A stretch of DNA of 39,054 nucleotides from an uncultured Nitrospiraceae bacterium (GCA_937138415.1 CAKZPA010000028.1:1-39054); one strand, 5' to 3'. Positions 25,663 through 34,960 are shown, counted from the stretch's first letter. Translations and numbers: made by a program. The notes: generated by a model from the letters alone, not told the origin.

Positions 25663-26106
25663 CTCTTGTTTCAAGATCCGCCGCTTTCCGCAACCTTCTC
25701 GCAAAGGGTTGGCTTTATCGATGAACTCTCAAAATCTGTCTGTCTATTTCCATGACTCTCATGTGCGAAACCACACGCCCCTCTTTTCTCCTGCTCCCCT
25801 TACTTCACGTTTATCAAAAATGTCCCCCCGTGTCAACAGACCTCGGTAATATCGAGGCAAAATCACGTCGCAGACCCTCCGATCACCACCGGAGGGCCGT
25901 GAATGAGCGCGCATACCGAGTCCCGTCGTTGAACATATGAATAATCGCGGCGTAACAAGGGGGTGTGTAGTATTCCCCTTACAGTATAGGGGGAGGAAGA
26001 GATTTGATACAAAATTGTTTTTTGCTTGACAAATTTGTTTCGCTCCTTTTAGTGTAAAGTCAACGGCACACGGTTGCCGTCAAAGTAATCCCGTGAGGTA
26101 ACGACC
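25663..26106. promoter_or_regulatory. Divergent intergenic region upstream of glutamate synthase operon
   Basis: Contains several dyads: CCCTCCG-N8-CGGAGGG (25875-25896, perfect 7 bp), CCCCT-N8-AGGGG (25975-25992) and ACGGCA-N6-TGCCGT (26063-26080). A TTGACA box at 26026-26031 has no convincing -10. The glutamate synthase gene has a GTGAGG-type site before ATG 26107. No gene is seen here beyond a possible decayed 5' end of the PEP-binding protein. Confidence 0.4.
26063..26080. promoter_or_regulatory. ACGGCA-N6-TGCCGT dyad, candidate NrpR operator
   Basis: Perfect 6-bp arms separated by exactly six bases, about 30 bp downstream of a TTGACA box and 26 bp before the glutamate synthase start. 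Archaeal NrpR operators are short dyads with N6 spacers (for example GGAA-N6-TTCC). The geometry matches; the arm sequence differs. Binding by the window's NrpR is a hypothesis. Confidence 0.35.
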
Positions 26107-27216
26107 ATGTGCAGATTGGCAGCGATCACGTCGAACGATTATTTTTCCCCGATGGAGAATATTCTCGCCCTCGAGACGATGAAGGAAGGACATGATGGTT
26201 CAGGCCTCGGCCTGACGCTCAAAGACCTTGGGGGGCATTTCGAGCACCTGAAGGGCTTCCCGATTCTCTCCGGAATATGTTCAAAGAGCGGGACGAAGGT
26301 CCTCGACGACTTTATGGACAAAGCGGGCTTTCAGTTGAAAGACGTCTGGGCACCAAAAATAAAGCCCGTCAGGGGAATCAGACCGCGAGACCATTATTTT
26401 GCGCGAGTGTATGATTATCCATTTTCCTTTAAATATAAACCCTGGCGGGAAAAAGAAGACCTGCTCATGAACACGCGCATCACGTTACGAAAGATCGGGG
26501 AGCCGGACGAGTCGATCTTCGTCTTTTCTTTCTACCCAGACGTGTTGACGCTGAAGGAAGTCGGGGATCCGCTGCAAGTTGCGGAGTTTTTCGGTCTCGA
26601 TAAGGGTGGTCTGAAGGCGAAGATTATTTTTGCTCAGGGGCGGCAGAACACAAACTACGCGATCTACCTCTACGCATGCCATCCCTTCTTCATCCAGGGA
26701 TACTGCTCTATGACGAACGGCGAAAATACTGCGTTCATGCCTATCCGACAGTTCCTCACGAGCAGGGGGTTCCCAGGGTATATCGGGTATAACAGCGACA
26801 GCGAGGTTTTCACCCATATCCTGCACTACGTCGTTCGGCAACTGGGGCTTCCTCTGACATACTACAAAGATGTGATCACGCCGCTCTCTGAACGCGACAT
26901 AGAGCGGAGAACGGACAGGGAGGCCCTGCGGCTCCTGACGTATTCCTTGCGGCCGCTGTGCATTGACGGACCCAACGTCGTCATCGGATTCACCCCTGAC
27001 GGCACGTGTTTCATGGTGCATGATGCGAAAAAGCTGCGTCCTGGTGTTGTCGGCGGTGTGAAGGGGAAATATGCTCTGATGTCCGAAGAGTGCGGATTAG
27101 ACAGTGCAATTCCGAAACGAGACAAATCTTTGGACCTTTTCCCCATGAAATACGACATGGTGATCGTCAGGCCCGAGGCTGAGGAGGTAATTGTATGGAA
27201 CCAGCTCTCCCATTAG
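26107..27216 (+). CDS. Glutamate synthase, glutamine amidotransferase subunit (archaeal GltB1 type)
   Basis: 369 residues. ATG-Cys start gives the catalytic Cys2 nucleophile (MCRLAAITSNDYFSP), typical of class II amidotransferases; EGHDGSGLGLTL near residue 30 is the substrate-loop region. Hydrolyses glutamine and passes ammonia to the FMN subunit. First of three coupled genes; overlaps the next by 22 bases. Separate glutaminase, FMN and GXGXG subunits are the archaeal layout. Confidence 0.93.
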   Translation: MCRLAAITSNDYFSPMENILALETMKEGHDGSGLGLTLKDLGGHFEHLKGFPILSGICSKSGTKVLDDFMDKAGFQLKDVWAPKIKPVRGIRPRDHYFARVYDYPFSFKYKPWREKEDLLMNTRITLRKIGEPDESIFVFSFYPDVLTLKEVGDPLQVAEFFGLDKGGLKAKIIFAQGRQNTNYAIYLYACHPFFIQGYCSMTNGENTAFMPIRQFLTSRGFPGYIGYNSDSEVFTHILHYVVRQLGLPLTYYKDVITPLSERDIERRTDREALRLLTYSLRPLCIDGPNVVIGFTPDGTCFMVHDAKKLRPGVVGGVKGKYALMSEECGLDSAIPKRDKSLDLFPMKYDMVIVRPEAEEVIVWNQLSH

Positions 27217-28856
27217 ATCATAACCATCAGCTGTCGCTGAAAGAATTTCCGTATCTGATCCGCTGGCGCGACGACTGTTGCAAACGGTGCGGAAGGTGCA
27301 CCGCCGTCTGCCCGGTCAAAGCAATTGTCCCTGCCGTAAAAGTGCGGCGGATCGTCCAATCAGAATCCCCCATCCCGACCCCCACCGCGGTGAGGAAGAT
27401 CGTTCACGTCATCGAGCAGGTGCCGGACATAGAACGCTACTGTACGGGTTGCGGCACGTGCACCCTCGTCTGCCCAAACGATGCGATAGAACCAGAATAC
27501 AATCCCGTGAACAAGTTTCTGCACTTCAAGAACAGAGGGGGAGAGGGGTACAGACGTGGAGGGAGGCGAAACGATCCCGCCGTTTCGACACTCGATAGGC
27601 TGAAATTCACGAGGATCTCGATGCTGACCGACCCTGCTCTCGACGCAGGGAGACACGAATTCCGCGTCAGGACCCTCCTCGGACGGATATTGCCTCCTGA
27701 AGAGCTGCCGATCGTTGTCACGGACGGGACACTCGGTGTGGATACGACATCCGATACATTCGTCCCCCCTGTTCGCGAAATATTCCCTATCATGATCGGC
27801 AGCATGTCCGTTGGGGCGCTCTCGCCGCCGATGTGGGAAGGCCTCGCGATGGGTGTTGCCTACCTGAACGAAGTGGAAAACCTCCCGGTTGTCATGTGCA
27901 CCGGTGAAGGTGGCGTGCCCCCGAGGCTCCTCAAATCTCGTTTTCTGAAATATATGGTGCTCCAGATCGCATCCGGTTATTTCGGCTGGGACGAGATCAT
28001 TCACGCAATCCCTCACATGGTGGAAGATCCGGCCGCGATCGAGATCAAATACGGGCAGGGTGCGAAGCCGGGCGATGGGGGTCTCCTCATGGCGCAGAAA
28101 GTCATGAAACTCATTGCGAGCATCCGCGGAGTGCCCCAGTTCGTTGACCTGGCGTCGCCCCCGACCCATCAAACGAAATACTCCATTGAAGAGGCGGTTG
28201 CCAAAATGATTCAGTCGATGTCGATGGCGTGGGGATTCAGGGTTCCCGTCTATCCAAAAATCTCCGGTACGAAGACGGCGAGAGCCGTCCTCAACAATCT
28301 CGCGCGCAATCCTTACGCTGCAGCGCTCTCGATCGACGGCGAAGACGGTGGTACGGGGGCTGCTTACAATGTCTCGATTGATAAGATGGGACATCCCATC
28401 GCTTCGAATCTGCGGGAGTGTTATCTTGATCTCGTACGGCAGGGAAAGCAGAATGAACTGCCGCTCATTGCAGCTGGCGGAATCGCAAAAAAAGGTAATC
28501 TTGCGGCCAATGCGGCTGCCCTGATCATGCTCGGCGCCTCGGCCGTCTCTATCGGGAAATACATGATGCAGGCAGCAGCCAACTGCTTTGGCGATGAATA
28601 CAACCGATGCAACATTTGCAATACCGGGAAGTGCCCGAGGGGCATCACAACTCAGGACCCGAAGTTGTTCCGGAGACTGGACCCGGACAAGGTGGCTGAG
28701 CGTGTCGTCGAAATATTCAAAGCCGCAAACGTCGAACTGAAAAAAATCTTCGCGCCGATGGGCAGAAGTACGGAACTGCCTATCGGAATGTCCGACGGTC
28801 TGAGTGTCGACGACAAAGCAATTGCGGAGCGACTGGAAATAAGCTATGCGTGCTAA
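27195..28856 (+). CDS. Glutamate synthase, FMN-binding subunit with N-terminal ferredoxin domain
   Basis: 553 residues, ATG 27195 with GAGGAGG upstream. Residues about 29-95 hold two 4Fe-4S motifs (CCKRCGRCTAVCPV, YCTGCGTCTLVCPN). The FMN barrel follows: IKYGQGAKPGDGGLL, SIDGEDGGTGAAY, and the 3Fe-4S motif CNICNTGKCPRGI near residue 473. Catalyses 2-oxoglutarate plus ammonia to glutamate. The ferredoxin domain is an electron entry point. Eleven-base overlap with the next gene. Confidence 0.95.
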   Translation: MEPALPLDHNHQLSLKEFPYLIRWRDDCCKRCGRCTAVCPVKAIVPAVKVRRIVQSESPIPTPTAVRKIVHVIEQVPDIERYCTGCGTCTLVCPNDAIEPEYNPVNKFLHFKNRGGEGYRRGGRRNDPAVSTLDRLKFTRISMLTDPALDAGRHEFRVRTLLGRILPPEELPIVVTDGTLGVDTTSDTFVPPVREIFPIMIGSMSVGALSPPMWEGLAMGVAYLNEVENLPVVMCTGEGGVPPRLLKSRFLKYMVLQIASGYFGWDEIIHAIPHMVEDPAAIEIKYGQGAKPGDGGLLMAQKVMKLIASIRGVPQFVDLASPPTHQTKYSIEEAVAKMIQSMSMAWGFRVPVYPKISGTKTARAVLNNLARNPYAAALSIDGEDGGTGAAYNVSIDKMGHPIASNLRECYLDLVRQGKQNELPLIAAGGIAKKGNLAANAAALIMLGASAVSIGKYMMQAAANCFGDEYNRCNICNTGKCPRGITTQDPKLFRRLDPDKVAERVVEIFKAANVELKKIFAPMGRSTELPIGMSDGLSVDDKAIAERLEISYAC

Positions 28857-31275
28857 AAAGGTCAAGAGCCAGAAGTCAAAAAAGACATCCGCCTCCCATC
28901 ATATTCCCTCGAGGCAAGAGGATAAAGGACTGAGAGAAGACGTCGAGTTCAAAGGGATAACGATCGACGGGATCGTCGACGGAAAGCGTGTGTCCTCCCG
29001 TATTCTTGAAGAACAGATTCAACAGGCGGTCAAGGACGGAGCTCGACTGATACGCATCATCGCCGACGGACAGCATGGTATCGGCGGAAGAATATGGCCA
29101 TGCGGTGAAACCGTCACAATTACGGTGGACGGCCCCGTAGGCCAGAGGCTCGGGAGCATGGGCATGATCGGGACCGAAATCATCGTGAATGGAAGTGCGT
29201 CGGATGATGTCGGCTGGCTCAACTGTGGAGCCAAAATTACCGTCCTGGGCGACGTTACGAACGGCGCGTTCAATGCTGCCGCACAAGGAATACTGTATGT
29301 TCAGGGGAGCGGCGGTGCGCGGTGCGACACGATGACGAAACACAACCCCCGCTTCGATCCACCACAGTCATGGTATTTCAGGAACGTGGGAGATTCATTC
29401 GCCGAATTCAAAGCCGGCGGGGTCGCCGTCGTATGCGGCGTCGATTCGAGGAACCCCCGGAACATCCTCGGCTATCGGCCGTGCGTCGGCATGGTGGGCG
29501 GGACGATCTATTTCAGAGGTCCGATCGAGGGGTATAGCGAGCGGGATGTGAAACTCCTCGACCTTACCCCTCAAGATTGGGAATGGCTCACAACAAATAT
29601 GAAACCATACCTTGAGGCAATTGACAGGATGGCGTACTATCGCGAGCTCACACGTTCTCCGGACGAATGGAAAAAATTCATCGCGTACACGCCGCAGGAA
29701 AAACGCTCCCGGCGATGGTTCAAGATGACCACCGTCGATTTCAGAAAAAACATCTGGGAAAAGGAAGTTGGGCAAGGAGGAATCTTCGCCCCCTACTTTG
29801 ACCACGATCTGACGGTCCTCCCCTACATTACAACCGGAAAGGACAGGAGGAACAAACCGGTATGGGCGAACGAGAAATATCTTCCACCGTGCACCTACAA
29901 TTGTCCGACGCATATCCCGTCGCACAAGAGGGCTTCGCTCGTCAGGCAGGGGAAACTCCACGAGGCGTTGGCGCTCGTGCTCGAGTACAGTCCTCTCCCC
30001 GCCACGGTCTGCGGTCAGATATGCCCGAATCTCTGCATGCAAAGTTGTACGAGGAAGAAACTCGATAAACCACTCGGAATCGACCAGTTCGGCAGGCTCG
30101 CTCTCGACCTCCCCGCCCCGAAAAGAGCCGAACCGACCGGTCATACGATCGCGGTCATCGGCGGAGGACCCGCGGGGCTGAGCGCCGCGTGGCAGCTTGG
30201 GCTCAGAGGACATACCGTGCACCTCTTCGAAGCTGCGGACAAGCTCGGCGGTAAACTCGAACTCTGTATTCCGAGAGAACGGCTTCCGCAAGAGGTCCTC
30301 CAAAGAGAACTTTCGCGGTTCATGGAAATCGGGGTCACGGTCCACCTGAATGCGCGAATCGATCAGCGGAAGTTCGAGGAAATGTACCGCGATCACGAGA
30401 TCGTCGTCATCGCGTGCGGCGCCCACAAACCGAGAATTATTCAGTTCCCCGGTTCGGAGCACGTTATTTCGGCCTACGATTTCCTGAGAGGGATGAACAG
30501 GGGAGATGTCCCCGACCTTCAGGCGAAAAAGGTGGTTATCATAGGTGCAGGAAACGTGGGGATGGACGTCGCGTCGCAGGCGTTCAACTGCGGTGCGTCA
30601 ACGGTCGTAGCGGTGGATATACAGAAGCCCGCTGCGTTCGGGAAAGAGATGGACACGGCCCTCGCCAAAGGGACACAGATCCTCTGGCCTAAGTTCACGG
30701 ACCGTTACGATCACGAGGAGAAGAAGCTGTATTTCAAGGATGGATCGTTTCTCGAAGCCGACGTCGTCGTAATGTCCGTCGGTGATGTCCCCGTCCTCGA
30801 CTTCTTGCCGCCGACCATCCATACGGAGAGAGGGTGGATCGCGGTCAATGAGATCGGACAAACTTCGGATGTGAAAGTCTTTGCGATCGGAGACGCCACT
30901 CGCCTGGGGCTCGTCACCCACGCGATCGGACAGGGGAGAATCGCTGCCGAGACGATTCACTATCAGCTCATGCACGCGCCGCGATGGCCGGAGATCAAGC
31001 AGGTCATCCCCTACGAGCGCATCCGAACGGAATACTACGATGTCTGCCGCGGCGATTTCACCTCTCCCGAGCAGGAGGCGAATAAGTGCATGTCGTGCGC
31101 TACCTGCCGTGACTGCCACATGTGCGAGGCGACCTGTTACTGGGGCGCGATTCAACGGGTCCAACACGAAAACGGATCGTACGAATACGTCGTTGACGAT
31201 GAAAAGTGCATCGGGTGCGGATTCTGCGCCGGCATCTGCCCGTGCGGCGTCTGGGAGATGGTGGAGAATGTATGA
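28846..31275 (+). CDS. Glutamate synthase GXGXG domain fused to GltD-like oxidoreductase and ferredoxin
   Basis: 809 residues. Residues about 25-235: GXGXG structural domain (IADGQHGIGGRIWP, GMVGGTIYFRG). Then a GltD-type N-terminal Fe-S region (CTYNCPTHIPSH, CGQICPNLCMQSC), an FAD-binding motif AVIGGGPAGLSAAW near 430, a NAD(P)-binding motif VIIGAGNVGMDVA near 565, and a C-terminal double ferredoxin (CMSCATCRDCHMCEATC, CIGCGFCAGICPCG). So the structural domain, the NAD(P)H dehydrogenase subunit and extra clusters are one chain. Supplies electrons to the FMN subunit. Last of the three-gene operon. Confidence 0.95.
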   Translation: MRAKKVKSQKSKKTSASHHIPSRQEDKGLREDVEFKGITIDGIVDGKRVSSRILEEQIQQAVKDGARLIRIIADGQHGIGGRIWPCGETVTITVDGPVGQRLGSMGMIGTEIIVNGSASDDVGWLNCGAKITVLGDVTNGAFNAAAQGILYVQGSGGARCDTMTKHNPRFDPPQSWYFRNVGDSFAEFKAGGVAVVCGVDSRNPRNILGYRPCVGMVGGTIYFRGPIEGYSERDVKLLDLTPQDWEWLTTNMKPYLEAIDRMAYYRELTRSPDEWKKFIAYTPQEKRSRRWFKMTTVDFRKNIWEKEVGQGGIFAPYFDHDLTVLPYITTGKDRRNKPVWANEKYLPPCTYNCPTHIPSHKRASLVRQGKLHEALALVLEYSPLPATVCGQICPNLCMQSCTRKKLDKPLGIDQFGRLALDLPAPKRAEPTGHTIAVIGGGPAGLSAAWQLGLRGHTVHLFEAADKLGGKLELCIPRERLPQEVLQRELSRFMEIGVTVHLNARIDQRKFEEMYRDHEIVVIACGAHKPRIIQFPGSEHVISAYDFLRGMNRGDVPDLQAKKVVIIGAGNVGMDVASQAFNCGASTVVAVDIQKPAAFGKEMDTALAKGTQILWPKFTDRYDHEEKKLYFKDGSFLEADVVVMSVGDVPVLDFLPPTIHTERGWIAVNEIGQTSDVKVFAIGDATRLGLVTHAIGQGRIAAETIHYQLMHAPRWPEIKQVIPYERIRTEYYDVCRGDFTSPEQEANKCMSCATCRDCHMCEATCYWGAIQRVQHENGSYEYVVDDEKCIGCGFCAGICPCGVWEMVENV

Positions 31276-31344
31276 ACGCAGGGGTCAAGGGTTCGAGGGA
31301 TCGAGAGCGGTAAGGGCACGGTTTCGACGTGATATGAAGAGGGC

Positions 31345-32862
31345 ATGGCACAGTCATTAGCACGGGAAAATAAAATTCTCGCGGCCCTCCTCGAGGTAAG
31401 CAGGGTCCTCAATTCATCGTTCGACCTCGAACGCAATCTGTCGAGGGCGATGTCCGTCCTCGGAGACATCCTCGAGATGGAGCGCGGATCCGTATTTCTC
31501 CTCGATCACACGTCGAGGGAATTGAAGATCGTCGCCGCCCACGGCCTCACCAAAGAACAGATCCGGAGGGGGATTTACAAGATCGGGGAAGGAATCGTCG
31601 GTCGCGTGATCGAGAAGGGAATCCCAATGGTCATTCCCAACGTCGGGGAAGAACCGCTGTTTCTCAACAAGACAGGGGCTCGAATCGGCAAGAGCGGTAT
31701 CTCGTTCCTCTGCGTCCCCATCGTATTCAAAGGGGAGCCGATCGGCGTCCTCAGTGTCGATAAAATTTTCAAAGACCACGCGGTCACGATCAGCGAAGAC
31801 ATCCGTGTTCTCGAGATCATCGCGTCCATCATCGCCCAGTATATCATCTTGTGGAAGCATTTCAGGGAATCCGAAGAAGAGAAGGAGCACCTGAAATTGC
31901 AATTGAAGTGCAAGTACAGTCTCCCGAACATCATCGGGACGTCCGACAAGATGAGGGAGATTTTCGAAGCGGTCAGCCGTGTTGCGGACTCGAGGGCGAC
32001 GGTCATCCTCTACGGCGAGAGCGGCACGGGGAAAGAGCTGATCGCAAAGTCGATTCACTACATGAGTCCGCGGGCAAAGGCGCCGTTCGTCAAATTCAAC
32101 TGCGCATCGATTCCCGAAGGGCTCCTTGAATCGGAGCTCTTCGGTCACGAACGCGGAGCCTTTACCGGTGCAATCAATGTCAGGAAAGGGCGTTTTGAAA
32201 TCGCCCATACGGGGACGATTCTCCTCGACGAGATCGGTGATCTCCCCCTCAATCTCCAGCCGAAAATACTCCGAGTCCTCCAGGAGAGGGAGTTCGAAAG
32301 GGTTGGCGGCGAGAAGACGATAAAAGTGGATGTGCGGCTGATAGCGGCGACCAGCAGAAACCTCGAGGAACTCGTATCGAAGGGGAAATTTCGCGAAGAC
32401 CTCTTTTACCGGCTGAACGTCGTCCCGATATTCATGCCGTCTCTGCGGGAGAGGAAGGAGGACATACCCTTGCTGGTCGACTTTTTCCTCGCCCGGTTCA
32501 ACCGTGAAAACGGCAAGAATGTGGCTATCTCACCCGAAGCCCTCCGTGTGCTCATGAAGTATGCGTGGCCCGGAAATGTGAGAGAACTCGAGAACACGAT
32601 AGAACGACTCGTCGTGATGGCCGGCAGAGACGTGATTAGGGCAACGGACCTCCCGATCACCCTGAAATTACCCCCTCCGGAAGATATCCTCCAGAAGGAA
32701 TCGCTCAAAGCGGGCATCGAGGATATCGAAAAAACGAGCATCCGCGAGGCACTCGAGAGAACGGGGTGGGTTCAGGCAAAAGCGGCGCGACTGATCGGGC
32801 TGACCCCGCGGCAAATCGGCTATAAGATAAAGAAATACGGCCTGACAGAACGCGCCAGCTGA
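31345..32862 (+). CDS. GAF-domain sigma54-dependent activator (NifA-like)
   Basis: 505 residues. GAF domain about 18-170; AAA+ domain about 190-425 with Walker A GESGTGKE, sigma54-contact loop GAFTGA and Walker B ILLDEIGDLP; C-terminal Fis-type helix-turn-helix (AKAARLIGLTPRQIGYKIKKYG). NifA and relatives have this layout; position directly after the glutamate synthase operon suggests nitrogen control. Ribosome-binding site AGAGGG before ATG 31345. NifA proper is not certain since no nif genes are in view. The 69-base gap to the previous gene holds no terminator. Confidence 0.92.
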   Translation: MAQSLARENKILAALLEVSRVLNSSFDLERNLSRAMSVLGDILEMERGSVFLLDHTSRELKIVAAHGLTKEQIRRGIYKIGEGIVGRVIEKGIPMVIPNVGEEPLFLNKTGARIGKSGISFLCVPIVFKGEPIGVLSVDKIFKDHAVTISEDIRVLEIIASIIAQYIILWKHFRESEEEKEHLKLQLKCKYSLPNIIGTSDKMREIFEAVSRVADSRATVILYGESGTGKELIAKSIHYMSPRAKAPFVKFNCASIPEGLLESELFGHERGAFTGAINVRKGRFEIAHTGTILLDEIGDLPLNLQPKILRVLQEREFERVGGEKTIKVDVRLIAATSRNLEELVSKGKFREDLFYRLNVVPIFMPSLRERKEDIPLLVDFFLARFNRENGKNVAISPEALRVLMKYAWPGNVRELENTIERLVVMAGRDVIRATDLPITLKLPPPEDILQKESLKAGIEDIEKTSIREALERTGWVQAKAARLIGLTPRQIGYKIKKYGLTERAS

Positions 32863-32891
32863 ACACGCTTTACATTTCACACCGCCTCCTG

Positions 32892-32922
32892 ATGACACTT
32901 TTGTAGCGCTTTGTTATATAAT
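32892..32922 (+). promoter_or_regulatory. Promoter giving a nearly leaderless transcript for the next gene
   Basis: ATGACA (32892-32897) and consensus TATAAT (32917-32922), spacer 19 bp. The ATG at 32928 is five bases after the -10 box and no Shine-Dalgarno precedes it, so the transcript would begin at or beside the start codon. Confidence 0.45.
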
Positions 32923-32927
32923 ATCCA

Positions 32928-34223
32928 ATGCTGAACCTCCTGATCATCTCCGACGAGGCGAAAGATTTGTATTCCCTCTTCAAATCCGTTAGATTCACCC
33001 AGCAGAATTCAGAACAAAAAACCAATTCAGCGCGAAAGAAATATGCGGAAAGCGGCAAATATGACTTGGCTTTTCTTGACCTCGACACCGAAAACTGGCA
33101 GCAGAGACTCCTGGAGCTGCGTCAGCAAATGCCCGTCATCGCTTTTTCAAGGGCTGATATTAAGACCGCAGTTGAAGCAATGAAACTCGGCGCAAGCGAT
33201 TTTTTGGCCAAGCCTTTTACCAGCGAGGTCCTAAGCGATGTAATTAACAGGCACAAAAAGAAAATCCTCTCCCATACATACGGTTTTGATGAAATCATGG
33301 GAACGAGCGCACTCATGCAGAAGATTTTTGGTCTCATAAAAAAGGCGGCCGTCAGTGAGAGTAACGTATTAATTACAGGCGAAAGCGGTTCAGGCAAAGA
33401 GCTTGTTGCAAGAGCAATTCATAAATGGGGACCGAGAAATGCAAAACCTTTTATGACGATCAACTGCAGCGCCATTCCCGACACCCTTCTCGAGTCGGAA
33501 CTCTTCGGTTTCGAAAAGGGCGCATTTACGGGAGCGAACTATACGAAGAAAGGACTCCTTGAGATGGCGGACGGAGGGACCTGTTTCTTTGATGAAATTG
33601 GAGATGTCTCGCCGTTATTCCAGGCAAAGATCCTGCGGTTGCTTCAGGAAGGCGAAATTATGAGGATCGGAGGTTCACACCAGATAAAAGTTGATGTGAG
33701 AATTATTGCCGCTACGAATAAGGACTTGTCACACGCCTGCAGAAGCGGGACGTTCAGGCAGGACCTCTTCTATCGTTTGAATGTCATCAATATCCATCTC
33801 CCGCCCCTCAGGGAGAGGATGGAGGACGTACCCCTTCTGGTTGACCATTTTATAAAGAAACATGCGCCGAAAAGAAAAGACATGCTGATCAAAGGCATTA
33901 CGGACGGCGCGATGAATGTCCTGATGAACTATTCATTCCGGGGCAACGTCAGAGAGCTTGAGAACATCATTGAACGCGCGATTTCGTTCACAAACAGCCC
34001 CGAAATACTTCCTGCCGACCTGCCGTCATATTTACTACAGTCTGCTTCCCCTAAAAGAAAAGCAATTCCGTGGCTGAAGGAGCAACTCGCGTCTGTTGAA
34101 AAAGAATTAATATGGTCCGCCCTGCAGGAATCCCGCGGTAATATATCAAAAGCGGCGGCCTCCCTCGGCATCCGCCGTCAGCAACTCCAGAGAAAAATAC
34201 GCAACCTGAAAATAGCAACATAA
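32928..34223 (+). CDS. Sigma54-dependent response regulator (AtoC/NtrC type)
   Basis: 431 residues. Shortened or divergent receiver domain (residues about 1-115: LLIISDEAKDL, DLAFLDLDTEN, FLAKPF with the usual Lys); AAA+ domain with GESGSGKE, GAFTGA and FFDEIGDV; C-terminal Fis helix (NISKAAASLGIRRQQLQRKIR). No histidine kinase adjacent. A sigma54-type promoter lies 280 bp downstream, before the TauE operon, which is its probable target. Richer in A+T codons than the preceding activator. Confidence 0.92.
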   Translation: MLNLLIISDEAKDLYSLFKSVRFTQQNSEQKTNSARKKYAESGKYDLAFLDLDTENWQQRLLELRQQMPVIAFSRADIKTAVEAMKLGASDFLAKPFTSEVLSDVINRHKKKILSHTYGFDEIMGTSALMQKIFGLIKKAAVSESNVLITGESGSGKELVARAIHKWGPRNAKPFMTINCSAIPDTLLESELFGFEKGAFTGANYTKKGLLEMADGGTCFFDEIGDVSPLFQAKILRLLQEGEIMRIGGSHQIKVDVRIIAATNKDLSHACRSGTFRQDLFYRLNVINIHLPPLRERMEDVPLLVDHFIKKHAPKRKDMLIKGITDGAMNVLMNYSFRGNVRELENIIERAISFTNSPEILPADLPSYLLQSASPKRKAIPWLKEQLASVEKELIWSALQESRGNISKAAASLGIRRQQLQRKIRNLKIAT

Positions 34224-34296
34224 ATTCTCGCTGCAACATTTCTTTGCATCTTATCCCGGCAAAGAGCATCCGCTTAATAATTTATAACCCACCATC

Positions 34297-34437
34297 TTAC
34301 AGGTTGACCGCGGAATTCATAAATTTTTGATTAAATTGAATTCCCGCCACCGCAGGGATACCGGCTCTATTCAGAATCCGCTGATTATAGCCGAACTCCC
34401 CTAACAGCCGCTGCACCGAAATTTTTTCAAACAGCAT
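34297..34437 (-). CDS. Possible small protein (46 aa), opposite strand
   Basis: ATG 34435-34437 to TAA 34297-34299. Translation looks protein-like (ISVQRLLGEFGYNQRILNRA, then GIPAVAGIQFN) with no low complexity. It has no clear ribosome-binding site and I do not recognise it. It could be a remnant of a larger gene. Remaining sequence of the 34224-34581 gap is AT-rich and holds the sigma54 promoter. Confidence 0.3.
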   Translation of the reverse strand: MLFEKISVQRLLGEFGYNQRILNRAGIPAVAGIQFNQKFMNSAVNL

Positions 34438-34500
34438 CGTTTTATTGCACAAGAGATCCTAGGCGCATTCTATTCCCTTATATATCAATATTTTATCAAA

Positions 34501-34515
34501 TGGCATATTTCTTGC
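34501..34515 (+). promoter_or_regulatory. Sigma54 (-24/-12) promoter
   Basis: TGGCATATTTCTTGC: GG and GC separated by ten bases, matching TGGCAC-N5-TTGC with one mismatch. It faces the operon from 34582 on, and a sigma54 activator gene ends just upstream. Confidence 0.65.
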
Positions 34516-34581
34516 CTGCATCCTAATGGAATTTAAGATTTCATCAGATATACATAATACACTAAAAAAATATATGTTGAC

Positions 34582-34866
34582 GTGAAAAAACTGATGAAAA
34601 AATTCAAGGATATGAAGGTCAAGATTACGTTCGCCGAATCGCAAGAATATGATTCGGTTAAAGAGATACTCATAGGTAAAACCGCCGATACACGCGTTGC
34701 CGCGGGGGATAAACCGGGGGCGCGTCTCTCATCAAAGAGGAAAAAAATGCAGATGCGGGAGGATAGAGCACCCAGCGAAAAAAAAGCAGATCAGCACCTC
34801 AAAAAACGACATGTTACCGCAAAAATAAAGAAAAACAGGACTTCCGCAGGCAAAATAAAACAATGA
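34582..34866 (+). CDS. Small highly basic protein, unknown
   Basis: 94 residues from GTG 34582 (ATG at 34594 also possible; no Shine-Dalgarno for either). N-terminal KVKITFAESQEYDSVKEILIGK looks folded; the C-terminal half is Lys/Arg-rich (SSKRKKMQMREDRAP, KKRHVTAKIKKNR) and probably disordered or nucleic-acid binding. Follows the sigma54 promoter as first gene of the operon. I do not recognise a family. Confidence 0.45.
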   Translation: MKKLMKKFKDMKVKITFAESQEYDSVKEILIGKTADTRVAAGDKPGARLSSKRKKMQMREDRAPSEKKADQHLKKRHVTAKIKKNRTSAGKIKQ

Positions 34867-34960
34867 ATGGTTGGCTGGATCAAGTGGAAGTTGTACTTTC
34901 AACAAAATATATTGACGTATCTGATCGCGTGTTTCAAATATAGAAAAAGGAGGGATTAGT

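Noticed and set aside
26026-26055. Sigma70 promoter for the glutamate synthase operon
   Set aside because: TTGACA is perfect but no acceptable -10 lies 16-18 bases downstream, so it is not listed as a separate promoter.
27360-28865. 501-codon open frame on the minus strand across the glutamate synthase FMN gene
   Set aside because: It is antisense to a gene with clear FMN and Fe-S motifs and has no family-like features of its own.
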